A stretch of DNA of 64,000 nucleotides from Fasciola hepatica (lineage: Eukaryota > Platyhelminthes > Trematoda > Plagiorchiida > Fasciolidae). The notes beneath the pieces are model-generated. The model had not been told where the DNA came from and did not search any database. It was given only the letters and a program-made list of their open reading frames with translations. The stretch is taken from assembly GCA_948099385.1 (NCBI GenBank), contig CANUEZ040000193.1, positions 4,414,501 to 4,478,500 of the forward strand, in the 5' to 3' direction. Both the position numbers and the translations under genes were made by a program. Positions 23,047 through 35,746 of this stretch are shown here, in pieces. Each line of letters starts with the position of its first letter. Positions within the stretch are counted from its first letter, which is position 1.

Positions 23047-25544
23047 GTGTTGACAGACAGGGTATATAGGGAAATTGTGTCATGTCACGAGGGTGAACTT
23101 GGAGAATTATGCAATCGATGAGTGCATTCTTACTTACTTTCAGCAATGCAAATGTTCAATGTATCTGACGGTATTTCTCGGATGCTTTCTTTGATACAGG
23201 TTGAGTGCGTATAAATATCCGACGATTGGCAATCACCTAAGAATCAATAAGACGAGATGGGATATGATTTCGAAAGAGCAAGCCATTAGCAACATTGGTG
23301 TTATTTAGTCGAGGCTATCAGATTCACGGCACTAGGCTTGTTATTGAACAGTGGGATCAGAGGCAAGTGTGACAGTGTTTAGTTCATGGGATTCCAGATA
23401 TATTTGAGGAAGTGAGGATGTGTCAGATTTAACAGTAAACAGGTGATTAGAATCTACGACGCATAGCCTCACATTGAGCCTGGCAAAGCACAACAGATAA
23501 ATGGCGTTTCACATCTCACGGCATATCACGTGACCCAACACTGTGTATGCTTACAGGTTCTTCAGATGTCTTATTTCAGTCTTGATGAGTGTGAATAGCC
23601 TTCTACGGCTTGATGCCAGTCAGATGTTTGTGCCTTGCCCCGAAACCCACGGGAGAGGGAAACCTATTGTGTTGAACATAAAAGATGTCCATGGGGCAAC
23701 ACAAATCATGAAGGTTTGGGTATCGGTTAGTTGCTCACAGAACGAGAAAGCCTCGTGTAAAAATAAGGAAAATCAGTAGGGGTGGCAAATGTCCCAAGCT
23801 TTTTGACATTTTGCAAGGTGCAAACGCGTTTGCAGACAGTGTGCGATGACTGTAGAAAGCTGGTGAAGGCTTTCTCTTAGCAAACACACTTTTGTATCAA
23901 TAAGTGTAATACAGTGATCAGAAACTCCAATAGAAGCACGTGGAAATACTGCGAAAATACTTCAATAATTTACTAATACTGAATGCAAAAGGGCATCGAA
24001 GCAGTAAGAAAGTGTACAAGACTCAATACAATGCAAGGTGATTAGAAAGGATAAGTCAAGTCTACTGAAATCAGCTGCCATTCTGCACAAGGACTGATTA
24101 ACACCTGTATTGAAATAGTTGGGAACGCTGTCAATCAGCTGATTGATATCATCATCGGGAGTATCTAGTAAACATGAGAAATACCAGGGATATGAAGTTG
24201 AAATGATCTTACAGTAAGTGGCTTTCTATGCACTCGATCTTTATCACGCTCAATTTGAGTGAGATGTGATAAGATTTGCACCACATTCGATAGTTAAGTG
24301 TGATTTAAACCATGATTTCTGGATAGTGTGTGGACATATGATTTGCTAATATTCTACTTATTTCAAGAGATATAATGAAGACAGCTGTTGTAACTAGTCA
24401 CAGACAGTTACTTGGTTATGTATAATTGTATCACAACCAGTAGGCAGTAAATAAATCATGCAGATCCATTTACAAATCAGGCATGTGGTAAATGTTTTAG
24501 GCAGTGCGATCATTTGTAACAATCCTGAGCTTCACGTTGTGCGAATCAATGACTCTAAGATCCCCGTTTTGCTCCCAGAGATTGGATTCTCAGCGAGGTG
24601 TAGTAAAAAAATAGCAAGAAAATATGATTTCTTGTGCTGTGTGCTGCGAAAACAATAGCATCAACCAAAGAAGATCGGATTCTCAAACTGACTGCTGTGA
24701 TGCCATCTGGTAGGCGAACTGGTAGTGGAGAAATGAAATTTTGTTTATGGCTGAGTGGGAGTTGTTTTGTGTCTATGCTGGCTTTTTGTCCAGACCACGG
24801 TTAACCAGTTGTGGGATGTTTTTATGACTAGTATGGCGGTTGGCCGCGAGGGAGTGTCAACTGAAGGTAACTATTCAGTTGGACTTAAAAGCTACACAAT
24901 TACAGAGATATGCAGAATTACACTCGTTAAATACAGCTCATGGAGGGGAAGTAGAAATCCCGTATAGGTGAACAGCTGAACGTGAAATCAGACTTTTCTA
25001 TACCATCGGCTTGTTTCAACAAACATATGCATAAAGAACATCATTTTGGGCGTTCTCTGAACTAATATTTCCATTATTTTCTAACTAATGAAAGTCATGA
25101 GAAGATAGCCGGTAGCATAAACCTCTGGTTATTTTCATGATAGTTCCCGATTTGGATTTAGCCGTCAACACTACCTTATTGTTACAACATAAGGGTTAGA
25201 TGATTTTGAATACCAGTTAACTGAGTGCTTTTAGGTGAATGAAAATGCACGCGATCTACGGGCACGTTTTACAAAATGGATCAATAAAATAATGTGCATT
25301 TGTTTGGCGAATAATCGGTGAGTACATACACCGTTTCGTCTGGGCATTCACGGGCATGTATCTGCGTATGCACATGGTGTTCATTTTTATAGCGATCGTT
25401 TGCATTTCGTGTATTTCTCGAATCGATACTGTTTCCGTACCACGTTATATAGAATATATAGTCGCATCTGTCCATCGGCTAGCATCTTCTCTATTTGTTT
25501 GATTGAGATGATTTCTATGGGCAGGAATAAAGAAACGTTCACAA

Positions 25545-26000
25545 GCCTTGCTCAAACGTCTCCCAAAGTTTGTTTGGCATTTCAGGTCATCCAGTGGTAT
25601 ATTATGCGGCTTAGTCAGTGATTATGCTTCCATATTGCATCTGCCGCACAATCTGCTAATCCTAATACGAATGCGAAACAATAAGTTGGAAGTTATACTC
25701 GACAGACGGAAAATGACCGCAAACCACGGTACCAGGTTTGTGGCTGGTGAACGAGATGAACATCCAAGTGATCGATCATGATCGGCAAAGTGTGGGCACG
25801 GAAAAGCGCTGTTCATTACAATGCAAATCATTGGAGCAGCGGATATCATTTCGTGGTTATTTTACACGAGAAATAGTCAGATCGATTCCTACGGAATTCA
25901 TGCAAATGAAATGAAGTGAATAGATTTTTTTGGAGTTTTGATACGCCAGTATCTACCTGGTCAAGATGAACCAGACGATGTGAATTTACATTCGTCCCAA
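25545..26000 (+). repeat. Dispersed ~450-bp repeat with a short open frame, copy at 25.5 kb
   Basis: Related sequences occur at 30,656-31,110 and 62,965-63,430. Two plus-strand frames are open across the core: one starting with RKMTANHGTRFVAGERDE, and one reading GLWLVNEMNIQVIDHD ... SFRGYFTREIV and ending MQMK-stop at about 25,919. The second keeps the same stop in the copy at 30.8 kb. Neither matches a family I know. Confidence 0.65.
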
Positions 26001-27337
26001 TGGATTTGTACGAAAATCAGTTCCACAAGGAATCACTGTCGGAACACGGGACCACTCGTTTGGCAAGATCACATGAAACCAACACATTTGTACAGCCGTC
26101 TACCAAGTTTCTTTTCACACCGTAATACAGCTTGAAATAGAACAGAATGGAACAGACGCTTCACATTAAAATAAGAACAAATATGTTTCTGCTGGTTATT
26201 CGATTTATTATGGCACGGAGAAGAGAAGCAAGGTGGGTGGAACTATCGGTAGACTATATTCCAATTTGCATTCAAATAAGGTGAAACCATTTCATTTTCG
26301 ACTTGTTTTACATTTTCTATCCATTCACTTGGAATTACCCCACCAAAGATTGGTATTGTTATCAACATTTCTCCTGCGTAAAACGGTGATACAGTTTCAT
26401 GATCACTATCCGACAAACCGTTTCCCAAATTTATAACAAGGTAACAATTCGGAATTTAGGAACTTCCCAAGCGGCAAGCTTATCAAGCCTCTTTGGTTCA
26501 CCAAGTTCACCAAAACGTCTCGTTCGGACGGTTTTACTTGTACAGTACTCAAGCATGGGGCTAGACCTCGGTCGGAGGTGTTGAATAAGGAGGTCAGTCT
26601 AATTATCATACCAAAAGGGTCCAGTAACCGAACAGGATCCAAGAAAGTTCACACAGGTATACTTTTCTCGTGGGAGTTGAAATTGTTTGGACCTGATGTA
26701 CTCCATGGCCTTCAAAACGCTGTCAGAAGTCATAATGACGAAAAACAATTTGCGTATGAATCCTGGCGGTTCACGTATGAGAAAACAGCTTGGTTGTCCA
26801 TTTCATTGCAGAATCCATCAATGATTCGCGAAAATCTATCACGCCTGCCGTAGTCGATCACAGACCAACATTTTATGGTTCACAGCAAAAGTCGCTTCTC
26901 AAGACATCAGAATCCAATATCTGCCCATGTACTCAATTAACTAATTGGCAGATTTCTCAGGAATAACATAATTTATCTCTCTTCGTAGATGTCTGTACAT
27001 AATCGGTCTTTTTTCTGAGCTTATACGGTGAGCATATACCATTATCCATTTAATTTGCCGAAAACATCGTTGCGGACTGTTTCATCCAGTGTGATAATAA
27101 ATTCAGAGAACTAAATTCGAAGAGTCGATTGGTAATTCAGGCACTGGTCTAGAATGCGGCGTGAATATTGTTTTATATAACTGAGGATTGGTGCAGTTTA
27201 TTGGGTGCACAGAATTGTTCGTATTTATCTCCTTATATTTTCTGTACCATTGATTGTTTGAGCTCCAGTTGAGATTCCAAATGTGAGATAGAAAAGAGAA
27301 CTACCATAACCACTTCGTGAATAATATGTTTTTGAAA

Positions 27338-27410
27338 CAAACTGAACTGAACTAAACCAAGCTGAGGAGAGCTGAACTGAACTGAACTGAACTGAACTGA
27401 GCTTTACTGA
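27338..27410 (+). repeat. Pentanucleotide microsatellite, (AACTG)n, imperfect
   Basis: Two runs, aactgaactgaact and actgaactgaactgaactga, are separated by about 20 bp with partial matches. The minus strand therefore reads as repeated (CAGTT)n. Confidence 0.9.
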
Positions 27411-29474
27411 GAATCGCTTCATGTTTGCATGAGGAATAATTGCATCAACACAAAATGCAATCTGTATTCAGAATACATAGCTTTTTGAGTACATACTAGC
27501 CCTCATCGGTCAATTACTCACAATCCTGTACGAACACGTGACTATAGTCTACTAATACGTTCGAATAGGCAAGAGCCTTGTAGAATCAAACGTGTGGCAT
27601 ATCCCACACACGTATCTTTTGGGAACAGTCCTGTACCAAGTAGAACCAAACCACATCTATCCCAATGTCAAATAAATTCTGAGTAATCTGATGTGAAGCA
27701 CGTTATTGCACTGGGTAGATCGTCATTTCGTAACTGCCACTTTGATATCGTCATAATAATGGTTTTCAAGAGCAACCAGAAAAAGGTTTTAATGTCGGAA
27801 AACATGGAGACGAAAAACGGAATGAATGCACGAATATGATGAGGGTTTTTTTTCGAATAACACCGAATCCCCAATAAATGCAAGTCCAATTTGCCCACCA
27901 GACAGCACATATACATTTTCAGAAATGGGATTTCCTAAAGCTGTGAGCTTTAGGCCATCATAAACTACTTTTCATTCCTTCCAAACATCGATTCCCATCA
28001 GCCCAATCTATCTTGGTTCCTTCGGGCGATTTTATTCACCCAAAAGCTCACTTTGTTATCGTGACAGAATTCAGACATCGAGTAGCGAAAATGACGGAAG
28101 TGAACCGAGTAGACGACGTAGACCAGTATTTACCCCAAACAGGTTTATTCCTTACTTAATATTTTATTCACCCACGAAGCTTTATTGACACAATATGACC
28201 AAATATTTCTCATTTTCTCTGATGGAAACTTTCAACGGCAGTGATGATAACTTCAGTCAAACGTTTCTTTTAAAATCGCTCGGTGTGTCAAAAACACGGG
28301 AAATACAGATAACAGAACGAGTAGTCTCATCAATGACCAAATCTCTACAAAATAGTAACTGATGAAATGGTTCAGAAGGCTACGAAATCCAGTCACTTTC
28401 TAAAAGACAGTTGACCATCATACAAAGACTCAACACATTCGAGTGTGACTTGAGAAATAAACTCAACACGATTGCATCATCAATCGATGAAAGAATAGTG
28501 ACGGCCTCAAGTCGTTCGGAGACAAGGCCTTACGTCATCACCAATGATATTCCCCAATGGAGAAACTAGAAGCACATGGCATCATGAACAACTCGAAACC
28601 ATCACGTGATCCAACCATGTTTCCAAACCGATAGACTTGATTCACTCAACGTGATTACCCATTTCGCTGTCGCAGCAAATCTCACATGAACAAGGTCATG
28701 TGTGCTCACGCTGTGCAGGTGGATATCAGGTTGTTGACTGTTACCATTTGACTCAACGATATTCGAACTTGTCGATCAGTTTTACGCGAGCATCGTAATT
28801 GATTGATGATACTGGTATTGGCGATGTGATTTGGTGATGCTTCATGCGTCAGACGCGCCCTGAAAGCTGCCCAACCGCAGAAGACAGGCAAGTTACAAAA
28901 CGATCCTACATCGTACATGGAATGCGAGTTATGATCGTCAAACGTTTTTCCCAATTTATAATTTGATGAAAAGAGCTTTTAATAAGAAATTTTCATATGT
29001 TCATTATTTTCCAGTTATGGCAGGTTAGAAGATAAATTAGAGGAACGTTGTTCATATGTGAAATTGAACTTGAAGTGACGGTTATTAGTGTCGTATTGAC
29101 CTGTCTATTTTGGTTCTTGATTACATTTGAACAATATTCTCCTGCAACTAATGAATATTCATCTGATTTGACAAATACGGTTGAGTGAGGTCACATGATT
29201 GAGACATCAGAACAGTCGGTATCAAAACAACTATTTGTCACCGTCCCATTCGTGATAACATATCACACGTTTTATGGATTTTGCACACTGGATGATAGAA
29301 AATCAGAAAGATAGTCGATAATCTTGATTACAGCAATTGCCAAATTCGTGTCCATGCAGTAGAGGGGTTATCAGCGTTACGACAGATATTGTGTTGATAA
29401 CTATCAATTGTTTGGTGTTAGTGATTTCGTCACATTATTTTAGTGGGTAACCAGGATACATTCAGAGATCTGAA

Positions 29475-29645
29475 ATGTTGATTCTGAGCACATATTGTGG
29501 TGTTGTTTCGGGCGGACTGGGACTCAATCGGCGGTTTCCGAGATCTGGCCTTTTGGCGTTACTTGCTGCTATTACTTTGACAGTTTATTTGGGACGAGAA
29601 ACTCCATTAGTATTCATCCAATTATCCGATTTTCTGGAAGAGATG
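29475..29645 (+). other. Weak candidate exon with one membrane segment
   Basis: From an ATG at 29,475 the frame includes GLLALLAAITLTVYL, a plausible membrane helix, and stays open to a GTAAAT that could serve as a splice donor at 29,646. An acceptor-like tattttag precedes it at about 29,434-29,441. Nothing shows where a next exon would be, and the family is unknown. Confidence 0.2.
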
Positions 29646-30434
29646 GTAAATGTCGTTTGTCCGCTTTTCACTAGACGTTTATTTTCCCAACTGGGCTGCT
29701 ACGTCTGTGTGCGTTGATACGGTCTTTCTGTGGTTCGGCTTCCGTCACCTGCCTCACACTGAGAGCTGGAATGCACGGATATTCTGCTTTTCACTCGTAA
29801 AATGAGAAATAATCGAGAGATTAACAAAACTTGGATTCCAGCAACGTAATACATCTTTCAGATTTCGGATATGTGTACCGGGCGATTGATGTCACTCGTT
29901 TACCATATCTGCTTCACTGCTACTTTCTAATTCAATTCATGTGTAGACAGATTGCTTTTCAGCTGCTTGATGACAAGGTGTGCTATCGTCATTCTTCGTG
30001 ATTTTATTGACTGTATATACTTGATTAGAATCGATGTCGCCCTTGTTATTTATTGTTTATCGAACATAACTTAATTAATTTATAGGTCAGTCACTGCAAT
30101 AGCTGCCTTCATGATTATGTGACCGTCCTAATGAGCCATCGGATTGATGATGTGTAACAAGTAATAAGTAAAATGAATTGCTATTTATTTATTTCATTTT
30201 GCCTACTCATAACTTCAGTATGATTTGACATGCAGTATTTGGCCAGCTGATTGGGTATCAAAATTGCTTTACTAAGCTGTCCAACGATAAATCCAAGATG
30301 ACCGTCAAATTTTTATTTTACAGCAGTTTCGCTTGATATGGTGCCACTAGCTTATCGCTTGGTTTAAGAATTGGCGGATCGAATATCAAAACGTGTGGGA
30401 TTGATCATTGGAAAACCCGTGGAAACGTGAACCG

Positions 30435-30655
30435 CAAGTTTATGATGCACTTATTTAGTTATTGCACTTTCACAGCTTCACCCAAACTAGTCTATTACTG
30501 TTGATTGAACAGTCATTTCAAAGAGCATTCTGTTTTCCATCATTCACCAATCTCATTTTACGTGTGGCGTCGTTCAAGGTGTCCTTTTAGTTGACCTATG
30601 ACCTCACGACCCAAGGTTGAAATTATGCCATCTTCGGAAACGATGACCTCCTTGC
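30435..30655 (+). repeat. Left member of a ~220-bp direct repeat pair
   Basis: Aligned by eye with 31,318-31,535, sharing for example gcacttatttagttattgca and tgacctcacgacccaaggtt. The pair bounds a 660-bp interior. It could be a pair of short LTRs or the ends of a local duplication. Confidence 0.75.
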
Positions 30656-31110
30656 TCAAACGTCTCCCGAAAGATGATGTTTAGCTTTTTAAGTCATTTA
30701 GTGGTATAATACGCGGCGTAGTCAGTGATTATGCTTCCATATTGCATCTGCCGCTCAATCTGCTATTCCTAATACGACAACGAAAAAATAAGTTCAACGT
30801 TTTAATCGACAAACAGAAAATGAACGCAACCAGTGGTACCAGGTTTGTGGCTGGTGAACGAGATGAACATCCAAGTGATCGATCACGATCTGCATTGTGC
30901 AGGCACGGAAAAGTACTGTTCATTACAATTCAAACCATTGGAGAAGCGTTTACCATTTCGTGGTTATTTCACACGAGAATTAGTCAAATTAATGCCTACG
31001 GAATTCGTGCATAGAAAATGAAGTGAGTAGATTGCATTGAAGTATGGATACGCCAGTATATATTTGGTCGAGAGCAACCAGGCGATGTGAATTTACATTT
31101 TTCTTGATGG
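30656..31110 (+). repeat. Dispersed ~450-bp repeat, copy at 30.7 kb
   Basis: Shows the same block order as 25,545-26,000 with clear divergence. The frame GLWLVNEMNIQVIDHD ... PFRGYFTRELV runs open to a stop at about 31,021, and the overlapping frame (TRFVAGERDEHPSDRSRS) is open as well to 31,014. It sits inside the interval bounded by the two 220-bp direct repeats. Confidence 0.65.
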
Positions 31111-31312
31111 ATCGACACTTCGTATACCTTTTTATAAAAGTGGTTTCCCCGTGGATGTCCGTTGGATTGGAATGTCACAACAGTAAATCACTACATCTCA
31201 GAGCTCTTGGTGATGGGAGTTCATCATACAACAGAATGATTGGCTTGACATTGATGATCCGTCCAGTCTCAGCGATACAGGTCCGCAGTGATTCATCTGT
31301 GAGAAACTGACC
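31111..31312 (+). repeat. Dispersed ~200-bp repeat shared with 49,515-49,715
   Basis: Almost identical by eye to the segment at 49,515-49,715, including aatgtcacaacagtaaatca and ggcttgacattgatgatccg. Its first 35 bp also match 18,086-18,120, where the continuation is different, so a junction between two repeat types lies at the block ending gtccgttggatt. Confidence 0.75.
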
Positions 31313-31317
31313 ACCGC

Positions 31318-31535
31318 AGTTTTATGTTGCACTTATTTAGTTATTGCACTTTTACAGCTTCATCCAAACTAATCTGTTACTGTTGATTGAACAGTCATCT
31401 TAAAAAGCATTGTGTTTTCTATCGATCATCAGTCTCATTGTACGTGTTGCGTTGTTCAAAGTGTCTTCTTAGTTGACTTATGACCTCACGACCCAAGGTT
31501 GGAATTATGCCATCTCCGGAAACAATGACCACCTC
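31318..31535 (+). repeat. Right member of the ~220-bp direct repeat pair
   Basis: Counterpart of 30,435-30,655. After caatgacc the flanking sequences of the two members diverge, giving a fairly sharp end. Confidence 0.75.
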
Positions 31536-34493
31536 GGTAGCTCACTATTGGTCTTGTGTCGTTTGGGAATCATTTGTTGTACCATTGTTGTATGAAAAGA
31601 CAAAATGTAAAATGCGCATAACGAGTAAGCGATGCTTGAGGTGATAGTTTGATAGGGAAAGGAGTTTGTATGTAAAACGTGCCTGCTCGAGTTCAGCATT
31701 GTTCCTGCCACATGTTTACTCTTCTGATCGAGGCTGACAGCTTGTTGCATGTCTGCTTCATTTCTCACTGGGACTGGTGTGTGATGAATTTCCACCACAG
31801 CACACGTGACTGTTGAACTTAATCGATCCACAACATTCTCATTTCATATTTCCACAATACTCATCTGGCAGAAAAACCAAATAAGGGTTTCCCTAAAATA
31901 CTACAATCATTCCAATTTCTTAGAGATTCTTTTCTCGATAAAACATCATCATATACGAACAACATGTGAAGAAAACAAGCAAGATCAAACCCAACGATTC
32001 CTTTTTTATTCCGCTAGACGACCAATGTAGTTCGTCTTCAGTTTATAAGCAGTAAACATTTTTCGCGAATCTGTTTATCGATTGTTCTGAAAATTAAACA
32101 CGTATTTTTCTCATTATATGATCAGCGATTCCTACAAAAGTACAAATGTACAATGAATTTTTTTGCCATATATCAGTTCGTCTAATCAAATGTATATTAT
32201 GTATATTACCGGGTATCGACGAGAAGATTTATATGTACTGAGAGCATTATGTGAGCTCACATATTTTCATATTATATGCATGACCAATTCGGCGGTGGGA
32301 CACCCACAGCAATATCAAGTATTATCGACAATCTGACACTGAAACTTGTAGTGGAGAATTACACGTGGTCCCAGTAGGTCAAGTGTATCGAGCCGGAAGA
32401 CAGTGAATTGCTGTCTACTACAGAAACAACCGGCAGTCCGAAAATTCAAAGGACTGGTCTCCAATATGGTAATCAAATGTTGTAACCTACTCGACCATCA
32501 CCAGCCATTCAGAAAACGCAATATTGTAAGAGGATTCTGGAACATAACGGTCCTCAAAACATTACAGTATGTGAAAGTGTGTATGAAGTTTGGTAAAAAG
32601 CAGCGGGAAAGACTGAGATGCAAATCGTCAGGAATAGGAAGAGTACTGCGTTGGAGCTACGCAGTGATTACTCCTCATGACAATACAATGATAAAAGCCG
32701 AATGAAGTTTTACTATTTTCACAGTTTCGGTCTCAATGTTGCAGTTGTTATGGTTTCACTTGCAAACATCAATCATTTGAGAGTCATCAGGATTGGTTTG
32801 AAAGCTGTCATCGACCTGATCTTGTGTCCAATATAAGCCAAGTGTTGTATTGTTGCGCTGCTGTTACTGTCAATATAAGTATCTTCTAGATGAATGCTCA
32901 AATTCATTTCGCGGTATTTAGATATAAAACCTTAAGTACTCACTCAAGATTCTTCTGTCCCTCAGATGGCCAATATATACAACCACTTTCTATCTCATAT
33001 TTGACTAGCAGGGTGAAACCTCCCCAACTCCATTAGAGTAAAAGTGATCATCATAATTCCATAGTATGATGACCCATTCAGATCAAACCTTACTGACCCA
33101 CCGCAATGATTTTCAGTAATGCGTTACTGAAGACTATGTGCGGTCATGTGTATTGTTGGCACCAACTTGGTCAGAACTAGACACTGTGTGAGCAACTTTT
33201 AATAGCAACGTTTCACACACAAATAACTGAACGTCCGAACTCACCAATACTGAAGCAAAACAGATTGTACTCATAATACCCTGCCGCACATAAATAATTA
33301 GGCCCAGCCTTTGAGAGACAGGCAACACCGGGATACACAAAACTGATACCTCGAACAGCAACGACACTCTTTATCACTACGGAATTCTCGAACCGTCATC
33401 GCGAAACAAAACGGAGAAATTGAGCATTTTTAGCGACGACCAGCACAAGCTTAATGAGGTCACCACTATTACCGTTTATATCTTATGTTTGGAAGATTTT
33501 ACGGAAAACTTCAAATGACCAGTCGGAAAGGCAAGAACACGATGGAAACTATTACCACGGAGTAAATCGAAAAATCCAGTTACTGGGCTACTACACTGTG
33601 TTTCAGAAAGAATAGTCTTATGGATGGAAATGGCGTGTTTTAAATGCAGACGAAAGGTGAATTTCTATAAACATGACTACATTTGATGGAAAACGAATTC
33701 AATCCCAGCGTAATCTCAGGTTTTTGTCATTCCGGTTCTACCAAGGAAACATTTATTTGAAAATAATAAACGCGCTGCTATCATAAAATTTTATAATTAA
33801 CTGAATCACATAGAGGTACAAAAATATATTTTATCGAAAATGTCAGCCCTGGAGTCATGTACAGGCATAGTTAGCAGGATCTCGATGCAGTGATTTAGCG
33901 GTTCGCATGAATACATGTAAGTGAAGGCAGATAAAACAAACTGAAAGTGTAATAACTAATGCATTCAGGATCCGCATCACAAACCAGCGTCAATCAGAAA
34001 ACAAACGTGTTACTCACAGGAAGTTCAATGCTGTTTTTTTGTCTCTCGTTGATTATTCTCAGCAGTTCCCTTATTAAACTTCGGAAGTCGGGAATTAGAA
34101 AACAAATAAACAAAAATTCTCAATTTCGACTTCTCAAACAGTTTTTTTCTTAAACCGCAATCACCTTATGGTAATAGTTACATATATACAGTGATGTTCA
34201 CCAATTGAATTTGCATTGTTTACCTCTGCGAAAATAATTACGAGAACTTTCTTCTATCAAAGCACTGCAAGTTGAGAAATTCTGTAACATTTTGAATCCC
34301 CGATTTGTTATTTTGTGTAAGCTAGAATTCAACGTTAGGAAGAGGATTATGTTTTATAACGTAACCAAATCTAGGTGTTGCGCTCCAGCCAAGTCGCATT
34401 TTTATTCAAGAACTTATCGACACCAGAGTTCTTCAGATTTATCATTTTGGGCTCGGTTTTTCTGCGCAACTGTTATTCACTTAAATCTAACTT
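31536..34493. other. No recognisable gene
   Basis: Longest frames are 31,505-31,831 minus (108 codons) and 32,403-32,705 plus (100 codons, basic). Neither shows a domain pattern. A minus frame at 33,134-33,367 has one hydrophobic segment. No repeat relationships inside the window were noticed. Confidence 0.4.
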
Positions 34494-34640
34494 CACCAGC
34501 GTTTGGAACCAGAGGTCAACTTCTGGATCAAGTATTGAATTTAAACGGATTAAAGTGGCTGCAACATATGTTACACATGCCCACCGACAGACTTTTTCGG
34601 CGTATGCTGTTCACAGAAATTATTATTTGCACGAAAAAAC
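34494..34640 (+). pseudogene. RTE-like LINE, extreme C-terminal fragment
   Basis: The frame reads RGQLLDQVLNLNGLKW, then LQHMLHMPTDRLFRRMLFTE. This fits the conserved tail of fluke RTE-type proteins: L-N-R-L-R/K-W-L-G-H-V-L-R-M-x-x-x-R-L-P-R-R-A-L-F. The invariant LGH and LPRRA positions are altered here. The rest of the tail, usually a W-K-K/R-R-x-G-G-Q block, is not seen. A 5'-truncated LINE insertion is the likely origin. Confidence 0.6.
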
Positions 34641-35673
34641 CGAATCCTATATAATAGAATAATCGAATTGCTTTTCGACACCGAAAAAGCCAACGCCGCG
34701 AGCAGAAGTCGAACAGGCAAGACTCCCGCACAGATGATTACCCTTCTGAGCAGGTGCCGCCAAGTTTCTCAGAATTTTGCAGTTTTTTCAACATTTACAA
34801 CTCAAAGGTGACGAAATCATCCACTAATCAACGAGTGCCTGAAATCTGCCATCGAACACAAGCGACGCAGTCAATATGGTCAGCATATTTACAACCCGGC
34901 AGATACCAACACCGTCAGTGAAATAGCTGCTCTGTCCCCGTACCCAATCCAAATTTATCTATTGAATCACATGGGCATGTTCACCAGTCTGCATATACAG
35001 AAATGGGAGACAAATATGTCACCAAATATATGTTCAAATTCCGTTATGACCTCAAAAGATGACGGATGGCAAGTTCACACCAATGATGACATCTACGAAA
35101 TCAAATGCAATCAGACCATAAATTGGGCCACGTATAACTAAACAGAAACAGTATGTAAGTCCAGACAACTAGCGTAAATTCATGTGCAACATTACAAACA
35201 CCAGATTATTCAGATATGCTGAGACCCTTGTCATTCCTGAGCATAAACCGAAACTGTGCAAACTGTGCGTGAATGTCCTATCAGTTTAGTCCCACGTTGG
35301 TGACACAATTTATTCCCCCCTCATTATTGTTTGCTCCTATCCCTCATTACTGACCTCAGTCTTATCTCGGTATCAACAGTTCCTTCACTGATGATAAATA
35401 ACCACACTGACCGCAGTATACTCGTTTACAGATGCACGGCAATTGTAAAGGATGCATTGTAAAAGCCTGTTTTCGACTACTTTATACAAAAGTTTAGTGG
35501 ACAGTCATTGCTTTCTATTATGGTGAAAGTTCGCCGGTAAATTTATGACAATTATTTTGTTGTTTGAGGTTCATGTTCTCACATGTTTGTGGATCAGCAC
35601 CATATACGAAATAGTATATCTAATGAAGTTGTCATGCTCACGCAGAGGAAATTAACTGAATAGACTTTGCATG
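34641..35673. other. No recognisable gene
   Basis: Short frames only. No repeat or RNA structure was seen. Confidence 0.4.
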
Positions 35674-35746
35674 TAATGGTCATCAAGTGGTAAGAGCATG
35701 TGGCCTAACAAGTTTGTTTAGAGTCCAACATTCCATTCGGAGCATG
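35674..35746 (+). tRNA. tRNA-like sequence, probably a pseudogene or SINE head
   Basis: The block tggtcatcaagtggtaagagc resembles an internal A box with the D-arm of a tRNA, and tttagagtccaaca about 30 bp later resembles a B box with a 4-bp T-stem (TGTT/AACA). The acceptor stem and anticodon arm cannot be paired convincingly, and no CCA or amino-acid identity can be read. A decayed tRNA or a tRNA-derived SINE promoter is more likely than a working tRNA. Confidence 0.3.

Larger units (their letters stand above)
21960..26600 (+). repeat. Recent direct duplication, copy A (partner 59,372-64,000)
   Basis: The two copies are in the same orientation about 37.4 kb apart. They are nearly identical at 21,960-23,340, slightly less so to about 25,500 (with a length difference near 24,200-24,235), and visibly more diverged beyond that. 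No terminal repeats, LTRs or transposase were recognised, so this is described as a segmental duplication and not as a mobile element. The right end lies beyond the window because copy B is cut by the window edge. Confidence 0.95.
26601..30434. other. No recognisable gene; AT-rich spacer
   Basis: A 91-codon plus frame at 26,578-26,853 and a minus frame at 28,706-28,954 have no family resemblance. Around 27,970-28,160 two overlapping plus frames are open for about 50-60 codons, ending at a TAA near 28,160; there is no supporting signal. A pentanucleotide microsatellite and one weak exon candidate are listed separately. Confidence 0.4.

Noticed and set aside
27225..27422. Ser/Val/Gln-rich minus-strand frame
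   Set aside because: It is a translation of the pentanucleotide microsatellite.
28360..28405. CTGATGA followed by GAAA and GTC
   Set aside because: The segment between the core parts does not pair as stem II, and no stem I complement was found, so the match is by chance.
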